Positions 43,758 through 56,929 of a stretch of DNA of 64,000 bases are shown one piece after another; position 1 is the first letter of the stretch; each line of letters starts with the position of its first letter. The notes under the pieces are model-generated. The model was not told the origin of the DNA, did not search any database, and worked only from the letters and a program-made list of their open reading frames with translations. The stretch spans positions 321,620,250-321,684,249 of the forward strand of contig JAUPFV010000001.1 of NCBI GenBank assembly GCA_036936605.1, in the 5' to 3' direction. The position numbers were made by a program, and so were the translations under genes. Source of the stretch: Limnanthes douglasii subsp. nivea (Eukaryota; Streptophyta; Magnoliopsida; Brassicales; Limnanthaceae).

Positions 43758-45730
43758 TTGCTATATGAAAGTTACTTTGAGGATGTGCCGACAGAGTCGG
43801 TAGATGGTGCCATCGAACATGCCTCTTCCAACATAAAGGAGACTAACGAGGCAGTTCTTACCAACAATGATTCTCCCGAAGACAATGTCCAACAAGAAAT
43901 AAATGCCACGGATACTACCGGCGAATCAGCCGAAGAAAATGTCCATCAAGAGGTAAAAAATTTACAATGTCATAATTCGCAAAATGCTACTGACCATGAC
44001 ATTTCAGGAAGTTCATTTGTTGAAACTCAAACTCTAGTTCTTCCCCCAAGAAAAAATAGAGGGGTTCCTCATGACCGGTATTCACCTGAACACGTTCCTC
44101 GTGCTTCTACATATCCGGTAAAAACGGACAGGAAAGGAATGATGAAGATTGCAAAGGCGTTTTTAGCTACTATTCTCTCTAAACAAATCCTTAAAACAGC
44201 TCAAAAATCTATGAAGATGACTGAATGGCATGAGGCAATGAATACCGAAATAGAAGCTCTAAAAAAGAATGGTACATGGGAGAATTGTGTGTTACCACAA
44301 AGGAAGAAAGCCGTCGGGTGTAGATGGGTGTTTAATATAAAATATAAATCTGATGGCACCATTGAACGACACAAGGCAAGATTGGTTGCCAAAGGATATG
44401 CACAAACATATGGTATAGACTACTCTGAAACGTTCTCTCCGGTTGCAAAGATTGACACTATCAGAGTTTTAATTTCAATAGCCGCGAATAAAGATTGGCC
44501 TCTTCGTCAATTTGATGTAAAGAATGCTTTCTTACATGGAGACTTGGAAGAAGAGGTATATATGGAACCCCCACCAGGGTTCTCTGATGGTTTTCAAGAA
44601 AATGAGGTATGTAAACTGAAAAAGGCATTATATGGGCTCAAACAGTCTCCTCGTTCTTGGTTTGGGAGATTTATAATGGCAATGAAGCAGTATAGCTACA
44701 AACAGAGTAATGGGGATTATATCTTGTTTTACAAAAAGAGAGGAGAATTAGTCACTTGTCTTATAATATATGTCGACGATATGATTATAACGGGGGAATG
44801 ACGAAGAAGAAATTAGCTCTCTTAGGAAAAACATCTTTAAGGAGTTCGAAATGAAAGACCTTGGGAGATTGAAGTATTTCCTAGGAATCGAGGTACTTAG
44901 GTCAAGAGGAGGGATTTATATCTACCAACGGAAATATATATTGGATTTATTAGCTGAAATTGGCATGGTGGATTGCAAACCAAATGACACTCCTATGGTT
45001 GTGAATCACAAACTAAAGATAATTGAAGGGGCCAGACCAGCGAGTAAAGAAAGGTACCAAAGGTTGGTGGGAAAATTGATTTACCTGGCTCACACTCGAC
45101 CCGACATTGTATACGCGGTGGGAGTAGTTAGCCAGTTCATGCATCATCCTCAGGAACACCATATGGAGGCAGTAATGAGGATTATTCGATATCTCAAAGG
45201 CACACCAGGAAGAGGCATAATTTTTAAGAAAAATGGACACCTTGATGTTGAAGTACACACAGATGCTGATTGGGGAGGGAATCCTAACGACAAGCGATCA
45301 ACTGCTGGCTACTTTACTCTTCTTGGAGGTAACTTGGTGACTTGGAGGAGTAAGAAACAGAAAGTAGTATCTATGTCAAGTGCTGAATCAGAATTTAGAG
45401 GAATCGTTAAGGGGATTACCGAGATACTTTGGTTAAAGAAGATAATGAAAAAAAATCGGATCCCCTCTGAAGTGTCCAACTCAGTTAATGTGCGATAATA
45501 AAGCTGCGATTAAGATTTCAGAGGACCTGGTACAGCACGATAGAACAAAGCACGTTGAAATAGATAGGCACTTCATAAAAGAAAAGATTGAAGATGAGAC
45601 AGTCGAACTTCCGTTTGTTAGATCCGAAGACCAACTGGCAGACATCCTGACAAAAGCGGTTGCTGCAAGAACATTCGAATCAATTTTATTCAAGTTGGAT
45701 ATTGGTGATCCCACTACACAACTTAAGGGG
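43758..45730 (+). pseudogene. Reverse transcriptase and RNase H of the copia element
   Basis: A linker with Glu/Asn/Ser-rich composition leads to the RT core from about 44,225: WHEAMNTEIEALKKNGTWE, HKARLVAKGYAQTYGIDY, DVKNAFLHGDLEEEVYM and ALYGLKQSPRSWF. The catalytic Y-V-D-D is intact at 44769-44780. An extra G in GGGGG near 44,795 shifts the frame, which continues from 44,851. RNase H shows VHTDADWGGNPNDKRSTAGY, SMSSAESEFRG and, after a second shift near 45,480, CDNKAAIKIS and RTKHVEIDRHFI. The frame ends within the polypurine tract. Only two frameshifts separate it from an open RT-RNase H frame, the best preserved pol in the window. Confidence 0.87.
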
Positions 45731-45733
45731 GAA

Positions 45734-45911
45734 TGTTAGAATATTAAGTGTATTAAGTTTCCTTGTATAGGCCTCTAAGTTCTCTATATATTGAGAGCCT
45801 TACTTGGATTTGCATTATATAAAAAAAACAGTTCAATACAAAAAAGAATATTCTCTAATAAACACAAAACCCTAGCCGCTTCCTGCGGCTACTTCTCTCT
45901 TTGTTTTAACA
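45734..45911 (+). repeat. 3' LTR of the copia element
   Basis: 178 bp, preceded by the polypurine tract AAGGGGGAA (45725-45733) and followed by AGATT. Three bases longer than the 5' LTR because of a longer A run after GCATTATA. Confidence 0.92.
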
Positions 45912-45916
45912 AGATT

Positions 45917-47590
45917 AAATGTGTGAATCTTTAATATTATTTTATAAGAATGATTAAATATATATTTAACATATAAATATTCTAATATTTTTCATCGAAT
46001 CAGTCCAATATTTTTAACCATTTATAATTATATTCACTTTATTGATGAAAACATTTGGAGTTTCATTATAATTATGATTTGCTTTTGTTAAATTGTATTT
46101 GAATTGGACTATAAACCTAAGGCTTAGAGGACAAATCAGGAGGAACACAAATTTTATATTTCGTTAAAAGATTGTCTATATTGATAAAGTTAAGTCGAAG
46201 ATGATCCAAAATAATTTTATTAATATTGATGTATTTTTTATTAGGATAAGTTTGTCCCGTGCATTGGTAACTTATGATAAGGATTGGCTTGTGGAATGAA
46301 CAGACTAGTTTAACATGTAGCTAAGTTATACTTGGTTTATCAATAGAAGAAACATATATTTTCAATCATAATTGCAATTCATTAGTCAATATGATTAGAT
46401 AAATGATGTTTAACCTTATCTAAGCTTTAATTTTGGGTTCTACACTACCTTTTGCCTTTTCCCCACTTAATTTCGATGAAAATGGATCAAGCCAACATTC
46501 AGTTGATGATGATAGTATCATTTTAATCAGATTATGTATTCCAACTTTGGGCCAACGTGATTCATTTTGGACCGTTTTATATTTATTTTTGTTTAAGTAT
46601 CAATATTTTAAAATAATAGTAATAGCTTAATTTAAAAAAAAAATTATGTCCAAATCTTTTTATCAAATTAGCTTTATAATTTATGAGATCGAATTTTAAA
46701 AATTAAACAACCCGTTGTAACATTTCTACAACAAATAGTACACCAACGTGATTTGTACCATTTATCATATGAGAAGTAAAATTAAGTATCATCTCCTTTA
46801 ATTCGTGTACATTGGTTATAAAAGAGATGATTATAAATTAAATTATCTTTTATTAAATAAAAAATATAAGATATTTAAATTACAATATTGTTTTATTTTA
46901 TTTATTTTATTGCACATATTTATTTGAATATATAATTTTTATTTACGAATTATTTTATTTTTAATGATCTTAACTATCAGAAATTTAAATTATTACTCGG
47001 TGGTGTTTGTGGAAAATATTCTTATAACGTTTTTTTATATGAATTTAAAAAAGAAGTGAGAAAAAATAACGGATGGAAAATTTATGTATAGTTTCGGGTA
47101 TCAACAACAAAGTAATGATGGAAATTTTTAACGTCACGTTTCTAGCTCTGACGTATCTTTTGGATCAGCTTTTGTTTTAGTGGTTTCATCAGCTTTATTA
47201 CATGTCGTGGTAATTTTGTCGGTCGAGTATCTAGTGGTTAAAAACTCATCGACACAACTCTTATCCTTGATGGTCATGACACTTTGGTGACCAGCTATGG
47301 CCATCTATCGCGCTTCGTTTTAGGTCTCGATGGCCTCAAACACATATTTCCAATAACTAGCTAATAACTTGTGCACAACATGACATTAATTTTAAGATTT
47401 TGTTGAGAATTTCTTCACGACGAGGAAGTCCGTCGTAACCACTACACCATACATAAGTGAAACTGACAATGACGACTCTCATAAAGCATCCAGATGCAGT
47501 CCATATCTAGTCTGAAACCCTATATCAACAAAATGAGATATTCTCTAGCATCTATTTTCAGCCCGAAGGCCTACAACAACTACATGAAGC
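45917..47590. other. AT-rich spacer, then a GC-balanced unassigned segment
   Basis: 45,917-47,090 is AT-rich. A 65-codon frame at 46433-46630 is not recognised. 47,090-47,590 is more GC-balanced, with phrases such as TCGGTCGAGTATCTAG and CTCATCGACACAAC, but stops in all frames. It could be a decayed element or gene. Confidence 0.45.
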
Positions 47591-47599
47591 TCTGAAAAG

Positions 47600-47814
47600 T
47601 TTCCAACACCAGTTTGAAATCTCGTCGAGCCTCCAACTGCAGTTTGAAGTCTTGTTGGACGCCCAATATCAATAGTACTAGTAAGGATGGAAATTGAGAT
47701 GGATGCGCGTATAGCTAAGCTTCACCTGCGGTTTGAAGTCTTGTTGGACGCCCAAAATCAATATTACCAAGTAAATATGGAAATGAAGATGGATGAGCGT
47801 ATAGCTAAGCTCGT
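47600..47814. repeat. Nested tandem repeats: ~30-bp units followed by two ~90-bp units
   Basis: TCCAACACCAGTTTGAAATC is followed about 30 bp on by TCCAACTGCAGTTTGAAGTC. A ~90-bp unit starting CTGCAGTTTGAAGTCTTGTT (about 47637) is then repeated starting CTGCGGTTTGAAGTCTTGTT (about 47727). Both copies end GCGTATAGCTAAGCT. The frame at 47687-47941 covers the second pair and repeats MEIEMDARIAKL / MEMKMDERIAKL, so a short coding repeat is conceivable. Confidence 0.65.
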
Positions 47815-48566
47815 AATCTATCACGTTGTTAGTTTTTCAAACCCGGTAAAAGCGGGTATTCGACATATATTAATATTTTATATCTCATACCCAAATAATT
47901 TATTTAGCTATGAAATTTTTCCAATAAAAAACTTTAAATAATAAAAATCATATATTTAAAAAACATTCATAGTATAGTGAACATAAACTCCCTAATATAG
48001 TAACAAACTTAAAAAAAATTGACAACAAATATGTAAAACATAGTTATTATTTAAATTTAATTTTTTGTTCAAAGTTGTAGCTATATATAATAATATTTTA
48101 CAAATCTCTAATAAAATAATTATTTTAATTTAAATCTTTAGATTTGTCAAATATAAAATAATCTAATATATGTGCTAAATCTAATATCGTATATTTTCTT
48201 AAATATAGAATAATATAACATAATTTTAAATCTAATAAAATATGAATGACGATAAAACTATTAAAAACCAGAAATACAAAGATCACAAAAGTTCAAAAAC
48301 AAATTGAGTCACATTAGAATATAATAGAATTAATAAAATAATAATATATTATGCTAATTATTAATATTTAAATAGTAGGTTTTCGGTGGGTCGGGTTTGG
48401 ATAAGCTACCCGTCGAGAAATTTTTAAAATTCGTAATTCAACCAAAACCCAACGGATAATATATTTTAAAACTCAACTTATCCCACGAAAAAATAAAAGT
48501 TCAGATACTCTAACCCATCAGGTCGGATCAGGTACCCACGTGTTCGAAAAACATTATCATCCCTCA
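47815..48566. mobile_element. Possible hAT-like MITE (weakly supported)
   Basis: The left side reads TAGTTTTTCAAACCCGGTAA and the reverse complement of the right side reads GAGGGATGATAATGTTTTTC followed by GAACACGTGGG. The subterminal regions share CGGGTA/TACCCG-rich composition like known TAGGGATG-type hAT MITEs. The interior is AT-rich and non-coding. I could not find a clean target duplication, and the left terminus is poorly conserved. Confidence 0.35.
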
Positions 48567-48699
48567 TACCAATTTCAACAAACATTGGGTAGCCCAACAG
48601 GAAAGACGATATGGACTATATTATTCATTACAAATAGCGACCAAACAAGACATCTTAGGAGTACCCTCAATAATTTATGGATACAAAAAATGATTTAGA

Positions 48700-51600
48700 G
48701 GATTGCCATGATTAGATGGTATTCGTAACCTACAAACATAAAGTATTGTCGAGGTTGATATCAGAAGATATAATGAACAAGAAAGCCTTTAAGTTCGGGA
48801 CCTTCATAGATAATAAAGATCAACATCAAGGTGTAGGAAATTGCAAGAGATGTAACGAATGTGAACACTTTCACTCTAAGTGCCTACAATTCCATCATGA
48901 CATGGCTAGAAGCAACAATCTGATGGCGGCACATGTCAATACAATGCAATGACATGATGTTCTCTGAAACTACACCAAACAAACATTGGAACCAAGGGTC
49001 TTAAGTGAAAGTTACCAAGTAATATCATGTTGCAGCAATAGAAATATTGGCAGCATCCGACGATCCAATCATCCTCCATACAACCCATTCATAAGCTAAT
49101 CGAGAACCTAGAACAATCTATAACCAAACCAAATATATTATTCACTACCAAAGACCAGAAAAACTATCATCACTAAAGGAACATAGATATAAGAGTAAAC
49201 ATTACAAGTTCCATGATGATTTCAGACACTATACCAAAGGCTATTGGGCCTTGCAATACCAAATCGAACAACTGGTGAACAATGAGATACTCTTGGATTT
49301 TGTAAAAAAAGAAATGGTAATGAGTTGAAACGTACCCCAGCCGGCCAAAGGCCCACATTAAGACGAGAGAGGAAAATAGAACATACAACAAGAGAGCCAC
49401 AAGCCCTCGATACTAATGCAACCATCAAAATATTGGATGTCAAATATGTGTATCTAGAACCCAACCTAAAGTCTATTAGAATCATCGATGATGGTGGTAT
49501 CTTCTATAGAATATTAATGCTTAGTTTCGTCACAAAGGATCTTAACTGGTTTGACAAGAGCTTACGCCAATATCCTTGGAGAGTTAATCTTACACGTAGT
49601 CTCGGGAATGAGAGTACATGAAAATGTACAATGTATCTTCATGATGGTAGATACCCTAGTTTCATATAACATAATCTTGTATTGATTATGGTTAAACCAT
49701 ATGCACAGTCACTAATTCCCACATTATCCGATCAAATGGAAAGTGTTAGTCATCCTTGGAAATTAGAAAGTATCATTGGAATGTTACGTCGCTTCTCTTT
49801 CTTTAAAAAAATATAAATTAGTTAGGGACTCGCTATTTATATACAACATAGATGATCCATGAGATCCTTCCAATATTATCGAGCTAGGAGAGGACATCAA
49901 AAAATTTGCGACAGACGATACTAGTGCACTTAGACTGTGACAAGGCCTCAACCTTAGGTTATAGTCTGAACTACTCATATTTTTACGATACTGTCTTAAC
50001 ATATTTTCTTAGAGCGCCAACGACATAATCAAGGTTCCAGCCAAATTAGCATGCCACAAACTCGTAATAAATACAAGTTATTGACCAACCAAGAAAATAG
50101 AAGATTATATTTTGAACAAAAAATAAAAGCTATCATTATCGAAGTGGACAAGCTCACAACCATTGGGCACATTATAGAGTCACATACCCGTTCTATATAC
50201 AAAAAACCGTTTTTCATAAGGAAGAAGAACAATATGTGGAGAATTTGCATCAATTTTATCAACCTTAACAAAACTTGTTTAAATGATCTATTTTCTTTGC
50301 CCCATATAGATTAACTCATAGGTGAAAGATCTAGGAACACTATGTTCTCATTCATGGCTGCTTATTCTTGATACAACCATATAAAAAGGCATAAGAACGA
50401 TCGAGAGTGCACAATATTCATCACAAAAATGGCACGCAGTGGTATAAAGTCATGCATTTTGGCTTGAAGAATGTCGGGGCGACATACCAATGGCTCATAA
50501 ACAAAATATTATCCATATATTTTAGACACATCCTTTAGGCGTACACTAATGATACGTTAATTACTAGTACTGAGAGACATATCATATGCTCGACCTATTT
50601 GAAACTTTCTCGAACTTAATACGAGTAAAATTAAAGCTAAACCATAAAAAAATGCACTTTTACCGTAAAGTCTGGAAATTTTTTGGGATTCATGGTTAGC
50701 GAGAGAATAATAGAAACATATGCAATTTCCAACTTAGCAGTCATGATCCCTCTTTGCTTTGACACCAAGGAAGCCAACTTCTTAGTAAAAAATTATAAAA
50801 AAATAGGAAAATGTATTTTACGGGGAACAAAATATTGTAAAGAATACTCATTTTACAAGGATATTATTGGCCTACAATCGCCCAATACGCAAAAACAAAG
50901 GTAAAACACTATAAAAATGCCAATGCTTCTCCAATTCAACTAATGTACCAATATTCTTGTTAGAAACCATATCTATTTTAATAGATGAAGACTCGATATT
51001 GTAAGGTCACTCTCGCTGGTAATAGGAGGAATGAAGTACATGCTAGTAGTCATCTATCACATTTTCAAACAGGTTAAATTAGAACCATTAGAAAATATTA
51101 CGACCAATAGAATGGTAATATCCAACGTCTTGTATGATCCAAATGATCAAGTAAAAATTCTCCTTGTCATTTCATCCTCAGGAAAATGGCCACGTAGAGG
51201 CCACCAATCGTATAATTCTTGATGGCATTAGAAAATCACTCAGTAGAGCAATCAGGAGGTGGCCAAACTCTTTACAATAAATTTTGTGGTCATATCAAAC
51301 TACCCCAAGGCCGACCACTAGGGAAACCTCGTTTATACTGGTATACAACATGAAAGTGGTGGTACAAAAAACCTTGTAGCTAATAGTATAAAACTAGACG
51401 TGATTATTGAAAAAATATATCCATGCCCATTTCTAATCTAAACAATACAAGGCTTTGATTCGTACATGTTATAATTCAAATGTACGCTTTTGAAGCTTTG
51501 AGATCGGTGATAAAGTATTACGAAGGATAGTCCTACATACCTATTACAAATGCCTAAGAAAGTTAGCTTCAACTTGGGAAGGACCATATATGATTAAAGC

Positions 51601-51745
51601 TAAGATAAGACTTGGTATATAACGCTTATTGAATATCAACAACAACTGAATTCGACACTTGTAGAACATCAAGCACTTAAAGTTATACAATTCTGTATAT
51701 CGCGGATGTAGAAGATAAACACTAGGAGAAATATTGAGATTCATA
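48700..51745 (+). pseudogene. Heavily decayed Tat-type Ty3/gypsy element
   Basis: Patches in sense order: a gag knuckle relic near 49,205-49,310 (KFHDDFRHYTKGYWALQYQI, most Cys lost) and a protease relic at about 49,430-49,800 (IIDDGGIFYRILMLSFVTKD, then FVTKDLNWFDKSL). RT runs from 50,051 (VDKLTTIGHIIES, IRKKNNMWRICINF, LNKTCLNDLFSLPHID) to about 50,900, with the catalytic site lost. The integrase C-terminal region lies at about 51,240-51,745 (RPTTRETSF-like, then FEIGDKVLRRIVLHT and STWEGPYMIKAK across frames). No LTRs were found. It is unrelated in detail to the three better-preserved Tat copies. Confidence 0.6.
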
Positions 51746-51749
51746 GTTC

Positions 51750-52090
51750 CTTATATAAGGTGAAACTAATATGAAACAGAATGAAATGGTTGTATTAGTT
51801 GTGTTTGAGAAAATGTTCATATAAACTTATTCTATATAAATCTATGTTTGTTACTCGTGGATGTAGGATTTATTCAGAATCCAAACAAAATTAAATTTGT
51901 CTTGTGTGATTAATTTTAAGTTTATGTATTTCTATTAAACTTTGCGTTGGCGGGTTCACTAAGTTGAGGATACTTCTCTAGTCATACTTGCAAGGATTAT
52001 ATCACTTAAGGTTTAAGTTACGACCTACTTTCGAATCATATATAGATTGACTTTGTAGGCTTGGTCCAGTACGAAATCCTTATTGTGATT
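51750..52090. other. Unassigned sequence between decayed gypsy and copia elements
   Basis: No coding similarity. By position it could hold the remains of the copia 5' LTR, but no partner LTR is recognisable. Confidence 0.35.
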
Positions 52091-52099
52091 ACCATTGAG

Positions 52100-54890
52100 T
52101 CTTAGACATAAATTTTGTTGTTTGGTTAATTATCCTCAATAAATGGTGTGGTGAGTGTGGATAATTTATAACAATATTGTTTTGTTGAAAATATACACAG
52201 GGAAGAAAGACAAAAATCATTTTAGATCTTGAGGCTGTAGATTTGGATCTAACCATGAAGTCAAGGAAAGGCACAAAGATGACTTTCATGAAGTTTGATC
52301 TTAAAAAATAAACAAAATTAACGTTTTAACCTTTGGTGAATTAAGATTCGGGTTTTCCAAGTACATAAAAAGTTGTATAGTATCATTGATGAGCGAGTTT
52401 AAAATGAAGTTACAGTTCAGATGTTTTCCAATGCTCATAGTGTTATGATCTTGACCTTTGAGAACGAGATGCTTCGAAAGGTGTTTGAAGAACCTGCGAT
52501 GTTAGGGATATATAATCGGTTGAAATCCATTTACATGAAGAAGTATTTAGTCAACATATTGTAGCTCAAGAAATAATTATATATGCTGATAATTAATAGT
52601 TAAAAGAGATCCAAATACAATTAGATGATTTCAATGGAATCGTTACTGATTTGAATATAGTTGGAGTCAATGTAGAATATATAGATCAAACAATAATTCT
52701 CTTAAGTTATCTGTCAAATTTCACTTTGTTTACACTATGATCTATTGTAAACATTCATTTACGATTACCAAAGTAAAGAGTATTTTAAGCTCAAATAGCC
52801 TTCAAATGAAGATAATTTCAAGGAGTGACTCTAAATGTATCAAGCTGAGTGTGAGGGGTATCCCTAAAGGATGGATAGATATTTAATCACTAAGATAGGA
52901 AACTCTCTGTCCAAATCAAGGATACTTGTGAGTGGTTCTAAGGTGAAATATTGGTTGTACAAAAATAAGTTCATATCAGGTAAAAATTATACATAAATAA
53001 GGAATATAGATAGTTACATGAAGCATGAAACCAAATATTTTGCAATAGTCTCGAATGATTATGAATATACTGATATTTTAATGACATCTACTTGAAAGTA
53101 TACTGATAAGTGGGTCTTAAATTCATGAGTTCCATTCCACGTGACATTCAAGAAATATTATTTTGACAACTTGAGATTGTTTGATAGTGGAAATATCGTT
53201 ATTAGATAAATGATGAACCATGTGCTGTAAAAAAGATGGGGAATCAACTCAAATTGTTTATAGGAATTGAGAGAGTGATAACAAGTGTAAGGTATATACC
53301 CAAAGTTAATTGAAATCTTCTTTAAATCGATATATCAGATGAGAAAGGGTTTTAATAAGATGGAAAACTTAGGATTCTGCAAGACTCACTAGTTGTTATG
53401 AAATTTTATAAGACTAACGATGTCTTAGTTCTTGAATGGTATATAGTGGTCGGAGGTATATCTAATGTAGAGAGAGATTCAACCAAGTTGTTGCATATGA
53501 GGTTCGGGAATGTGAGTGAGAAACACCTTATTGAGCTAATGAAACAATGTCCGTTGGATGGTAGCATATTTCAGAAGTCGAACTTTTATGAAAGTTGTAT
53601 TCTAGGTAAAAGCAAAAAGGTTAAGTTACTGCCTAGCAACCATAAAGCCAGTGATGTTTGGGATTTTACAAGGTTACCCACCATGGATGGTATAAGATAC
53701 TTTATGTTTTTTTATTGATGACTACTCTATAAAAGTATGATGAAACATTTAATAATTTTTAAGAGCTAGAATAGACTAGTGGAAAATCAGAATGGAAAAT
53801 ATTGAAGAAGTTAAGGACTAACAATAGTTTGAAATATGTAAATGAGGCATTCACTAACTACTGTTCTAAACTTGGAACTGCTAGATACAGATTCGTGTGA
53901 ATAAGAGTCTATCTATGTCATTATTGTTTAAATGTCCGCAAAAACGTATGAATTGGAAAGAAATATATTTGGAACATTGATAATGTTTAGATGTGTTGTC
54001 TATGCATATGTAAAAAAGATAAATGCTAAAGTATTTGTTCGTTGGATTTCTATAAGGATTAAAAAGGTATATTCTATGGTGCTTAGAACGTGGAAGTCAT
54101 AAAAAATGATTATAAAAGATATCATATCCAATGAGAAGGTTATACCACTGGTTAAGGTGGTGGAGACCAAACCTTATAGTGTTGAGAAGAGATGTGAAAT
54201 TGATAATGATCTTGAATAAAAGAGTAAAGATGAAGATGTTTCTCTCAAAGATGGTTTCATACTAGGTACATATATGAATTATGTAAATTAATTTAACCCA
54301 TTATCTAAGTTAGAAAAATAGCCGAGAGTTTGATGTTCCGTAGCCTTTTGATGTGCGGATTGTTGAGAAACATGATGATCAGTTGGTGAGGGTAAAGTAT
54401 GGAGACCTATAAAGCCTACATAAAGGTATGACTTTGCTGATATCATAGGTTATGATTTGTTGATTGAAATGCAATGAAATGTTCTTGAATCTGAGAGTTA
54501 TCACGATGCTATGAAGAACAATAATAATCTGAAGTATGATGAAGGTTATGAGGGAAAAACTGAGTTCTACGGAGAAGAATAACATATGGATTCTTGTGAA
54601 GCATTCAAAGGATAAGAATCTTGTTGAGAGTAAATGGATATTCATGAGAAAGTAATGCATTTCTAAAGTTAAGTTTTTCAGATAAAAAGCTAGGTTGGTG
54701 GCTAAGGGATTCACCCAAAAAGTGGGTGTTAATATTAATAAAAATAAATCACCAATTATGAAACAACCCTCTACAAGGGTTTTGTTGTCAATTGCTGTTA
54801 GGTTTGCTCTTGATTTAGATCAAATGGATGTTAGTACTGCCTTATTATATGGAGAATCCGGAGACAATATATACATGATTTATTTTTTTC
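52100..54890 (+). pseudogene. Decayed Ty1/copia element (TNT1-like order)
   Basis: Gag relics from about 52,240 to 52,840 (LENEMLRKVFEEPAMLGIYN-like, VGVNVEYIDQTIILLSYL) and a protease relic near 53,110. The GAG-pre-integrase domain is in the open frame 53398-53718 (STKLLHMRFGNVSEKHLIEL, ESCILGKSKKVKLLPSN). Integrase traces lie at 53,800-53,900 (WKKLRTNNSLKYVNEAFTNY across frames), and an RT start at about 54,600-54,870 (KARLVAKGFTQKVGVNINKN, LDQMDVSTALLYGES). RT breaks off near 54,885. No LTRs found. It shares no close identity with the copia element at 41.1-45.9 kb. Confidence 0.65.
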
Positions 54891-55640
54891 TCCGAAGGTT
54901 AGTTAATCGATATATTGGTTTTACTCGGTCAAACGGTCGTATTACCCCAACAATAATAAGACATACCAACTAATAATTTACATATTACTTTTTGAAAACT
55001 ATCCAATATTTTTAATTTTATACGGTTGGAAATTTAATCTATAAACTAATCAAAATAAAATAGACGGAACAATACAAATAACAATGTTTAAAATACAATA
55101 GATACAAATATTAAAACCTAAAATATAAACTGATCAATAAAATACATAAAAATATCAAACAAACATAAGAACAAAAACAAAAATATCATATATTCTTTAA
55201 AAGAATGTAACTAAACGTATCAAACACTAATTTTTACTCTCATTTAGTATCCCTCAAGTACCACTATTACCTATCAAATGTCCATTCTTTTATTTAACTC
55301 CAACTCAACACCTATTTTTTTAATAATACCTCAAATACTTATGTTTCATCATCAGCCACGTAACCATCTTCTCATTTTTTTTAAACCAAAGCTTCTCTTT
55401 CTTTCTTTCTTCTTTTAAAAAAGTCTATATCATTCAAAGCGGAGCTCGGAAAAAAAATCTGAAAGTACCATCATTTTTGTTAAAACGAACAAAACTAAGT
55501 CCATATATAGTATTTTTTTGAATTTTTTTTTCGCTAGACTTAGTAACTCTGGTCTCACATTAAGTTTGTATGGTCTCGTATCTCGTACTTTGTTTTGTCC
55601 TGGTCTCGCGAGATTTAATAGAGAGATTCGCGACTAAGCA
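54890..55640. other. AT-rich stretch between the two copies of the copia RT fragment
   Basis: AT-rich to about 55,480; then a short GC-balanced stretch with repeated TGGTCTC phrases (55,549-55,606). No coding similarity. Confidence 0.45.
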
Positions 55641-55762
55641 TGATGTGATAGAGAGAGGCAATATCAGACATGATTAAGTGGATATATGCGAGATCATACA
55701 TGGTGAAGTGGAGATATGAGAGACCATGGATGATGAAGTGCAGATATGAGAGACCAAGAGAA
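55640..55762. repeat. Short tandem repeat, ~31-bp unit, about 3 copies
   Basis: Units of the form GAGACCATGGATGATGAAGT followed by GCAGATATGA recur at about 31-bp spacing between 55,670 and 55,760. An earlier variant has GAGATCATACATGGTGAAGT. It directly precedes the duplicated copia RT fragment. Confidence 0.6.
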
Positions 55763-56011
55763 GAATAACATATGGATTCTTGTAAAGTATTCAAAGGATG
55801 ATAATCTTGTTAAGAGTAAATGGATATTCACGAGAAAGTAATGCATTTCAAAAGTTGAGTTTTTCAGATACAAAGCTAGGTTGGTGACTCAAAAATTCAC
55901 ACAAAAAGAAGGTGTTGATATTAATGGGGAAAAATCACCAATTATGAAACAACCCTCTATAAAAGTTATGTTGTCAATTGTTACCAGGTTTGATCTTGAG
56001 TTGGATCGAAT
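55758..56011 (+). repeat. Second copy of a ~255-bp copia RT fragment
   Basis: Aligns with 54,571-54,829 from AGAAGAATAACATATGGATT to the GATTTAGATC/GAGTTGGATC region with scattered substitutions and few indels. Both share the same in-frame TAA in the segment read as MRK*CISK. The copies are about 1.19 kb apart in direct orientation. The frame at 55881-56072 covers part of it. It is a dispersed duplication of the dead RT or a second insertion of a related dead copy. Confidence 0.7.
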
Positions 56012-56921
56012 TGTTTTTTTATTACAAAATACATTAAGTTTTTACCAGATATTCGGGAGACCTAGTAATTAGATATATTACGTATCTAATATTTTTAATA
56101 CTAATAATTAAAAAAATTAATATATCAGCACAATGTAATTTTAAAAAATAAAAAACATTATATTTCTATATTCTGTTAATCATGTGTTAAAGTTCGAAGG
56201 AATTAATAACCAATATTGTATTAGAAAATAAAAATAAAAATTATGAAAAAATAAATCCTAAAAAACACACATATTACGAAAGAGACTCGAGTATTTGCTA
56301 AAGTATCTTATAAGCGGTTAGTTTTATAGATCCTTTTACTCATTTATTCGTATAAGTTATAACTAACATTCAATTGTATTTAATACATCAGCTACATTCG
56401 CGAGGCTGAAAAAAAAACAGCTATAAAATCAAATCTGGACAGTTAAATTTATTGTTTTGTTTTGAGAGACCATTTCAAGTGGTCTGTAATTTAGTCAAGA
56501 TATAATTAAGTACCACCAGGATCCACAAAATCACGTGAGTTTTACTTAGTTTACCTCAACAAAGGTGGCTTTTTAAATGGCCGTTTGGACACTCGAGTGG
56601 CAAAAGACATATACGCCGCTTGTTTAGAGGCAAACATTAGATTTGACAAAATCAGACCAAATACTCATTACTTCTCCTTTTATATTCAATCCATCCAACT
56701 TCCGCAAAATCATGATGAAATTGTAGAGAGTTGTAGGTAGTCCGTAGTAGTATAATATTTAACTTGACTATAGTAATGAACAATTTGTAGCCTAGATATT
56801 GAGACACATTGCACTACCTCTTTTTTCTGGGATACACTATATTCAACATACAATTTTTTCTTAAGAACTACCGTGGTCTATTTATTATTTAAAATAATTA
56901 GTCATATATTTTTCAACCATT
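56012..56921. other. Non-coding stretch, AT-rich then mixed
   Basis: 56,070-56,300 is AT-rich. 56,440-56,760 is GC-balanced and includes a CACGTG G-box (about 56,534-56,539) but no gene. No element recognised. Confidence 0.45.
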
Positions 56922-56929
56922 GTACGAAT

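Larger units (their letters stand above)
41147..45911 (+). mobile_element. Ty1/copia retrotransposon with short LTRs
   Basis: LTRs of 175 bp (41147-41321) and 178 bp (45734-45911) start TGTTAGAATATT and end TTTTAACA. AGATT is duplicated at 41142-41146 and 45912-45916. The primer-binding site TGGTATCGGAGC starts directly after the 5' LTR at 41322 and differs by one base from the usual TGGTATCAGAGC pairing with initiator tRNA-Met. A polypurine tract AAGGGGGAA abuts the 3' LTR. Gag, protease, integrase, RT and RNase H are in copia order. LTRs differ by about seven substitutions and one short indel. Stops and frameshifts disable the frames, so it is defective though structurally complete. Confidence 0.93.
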
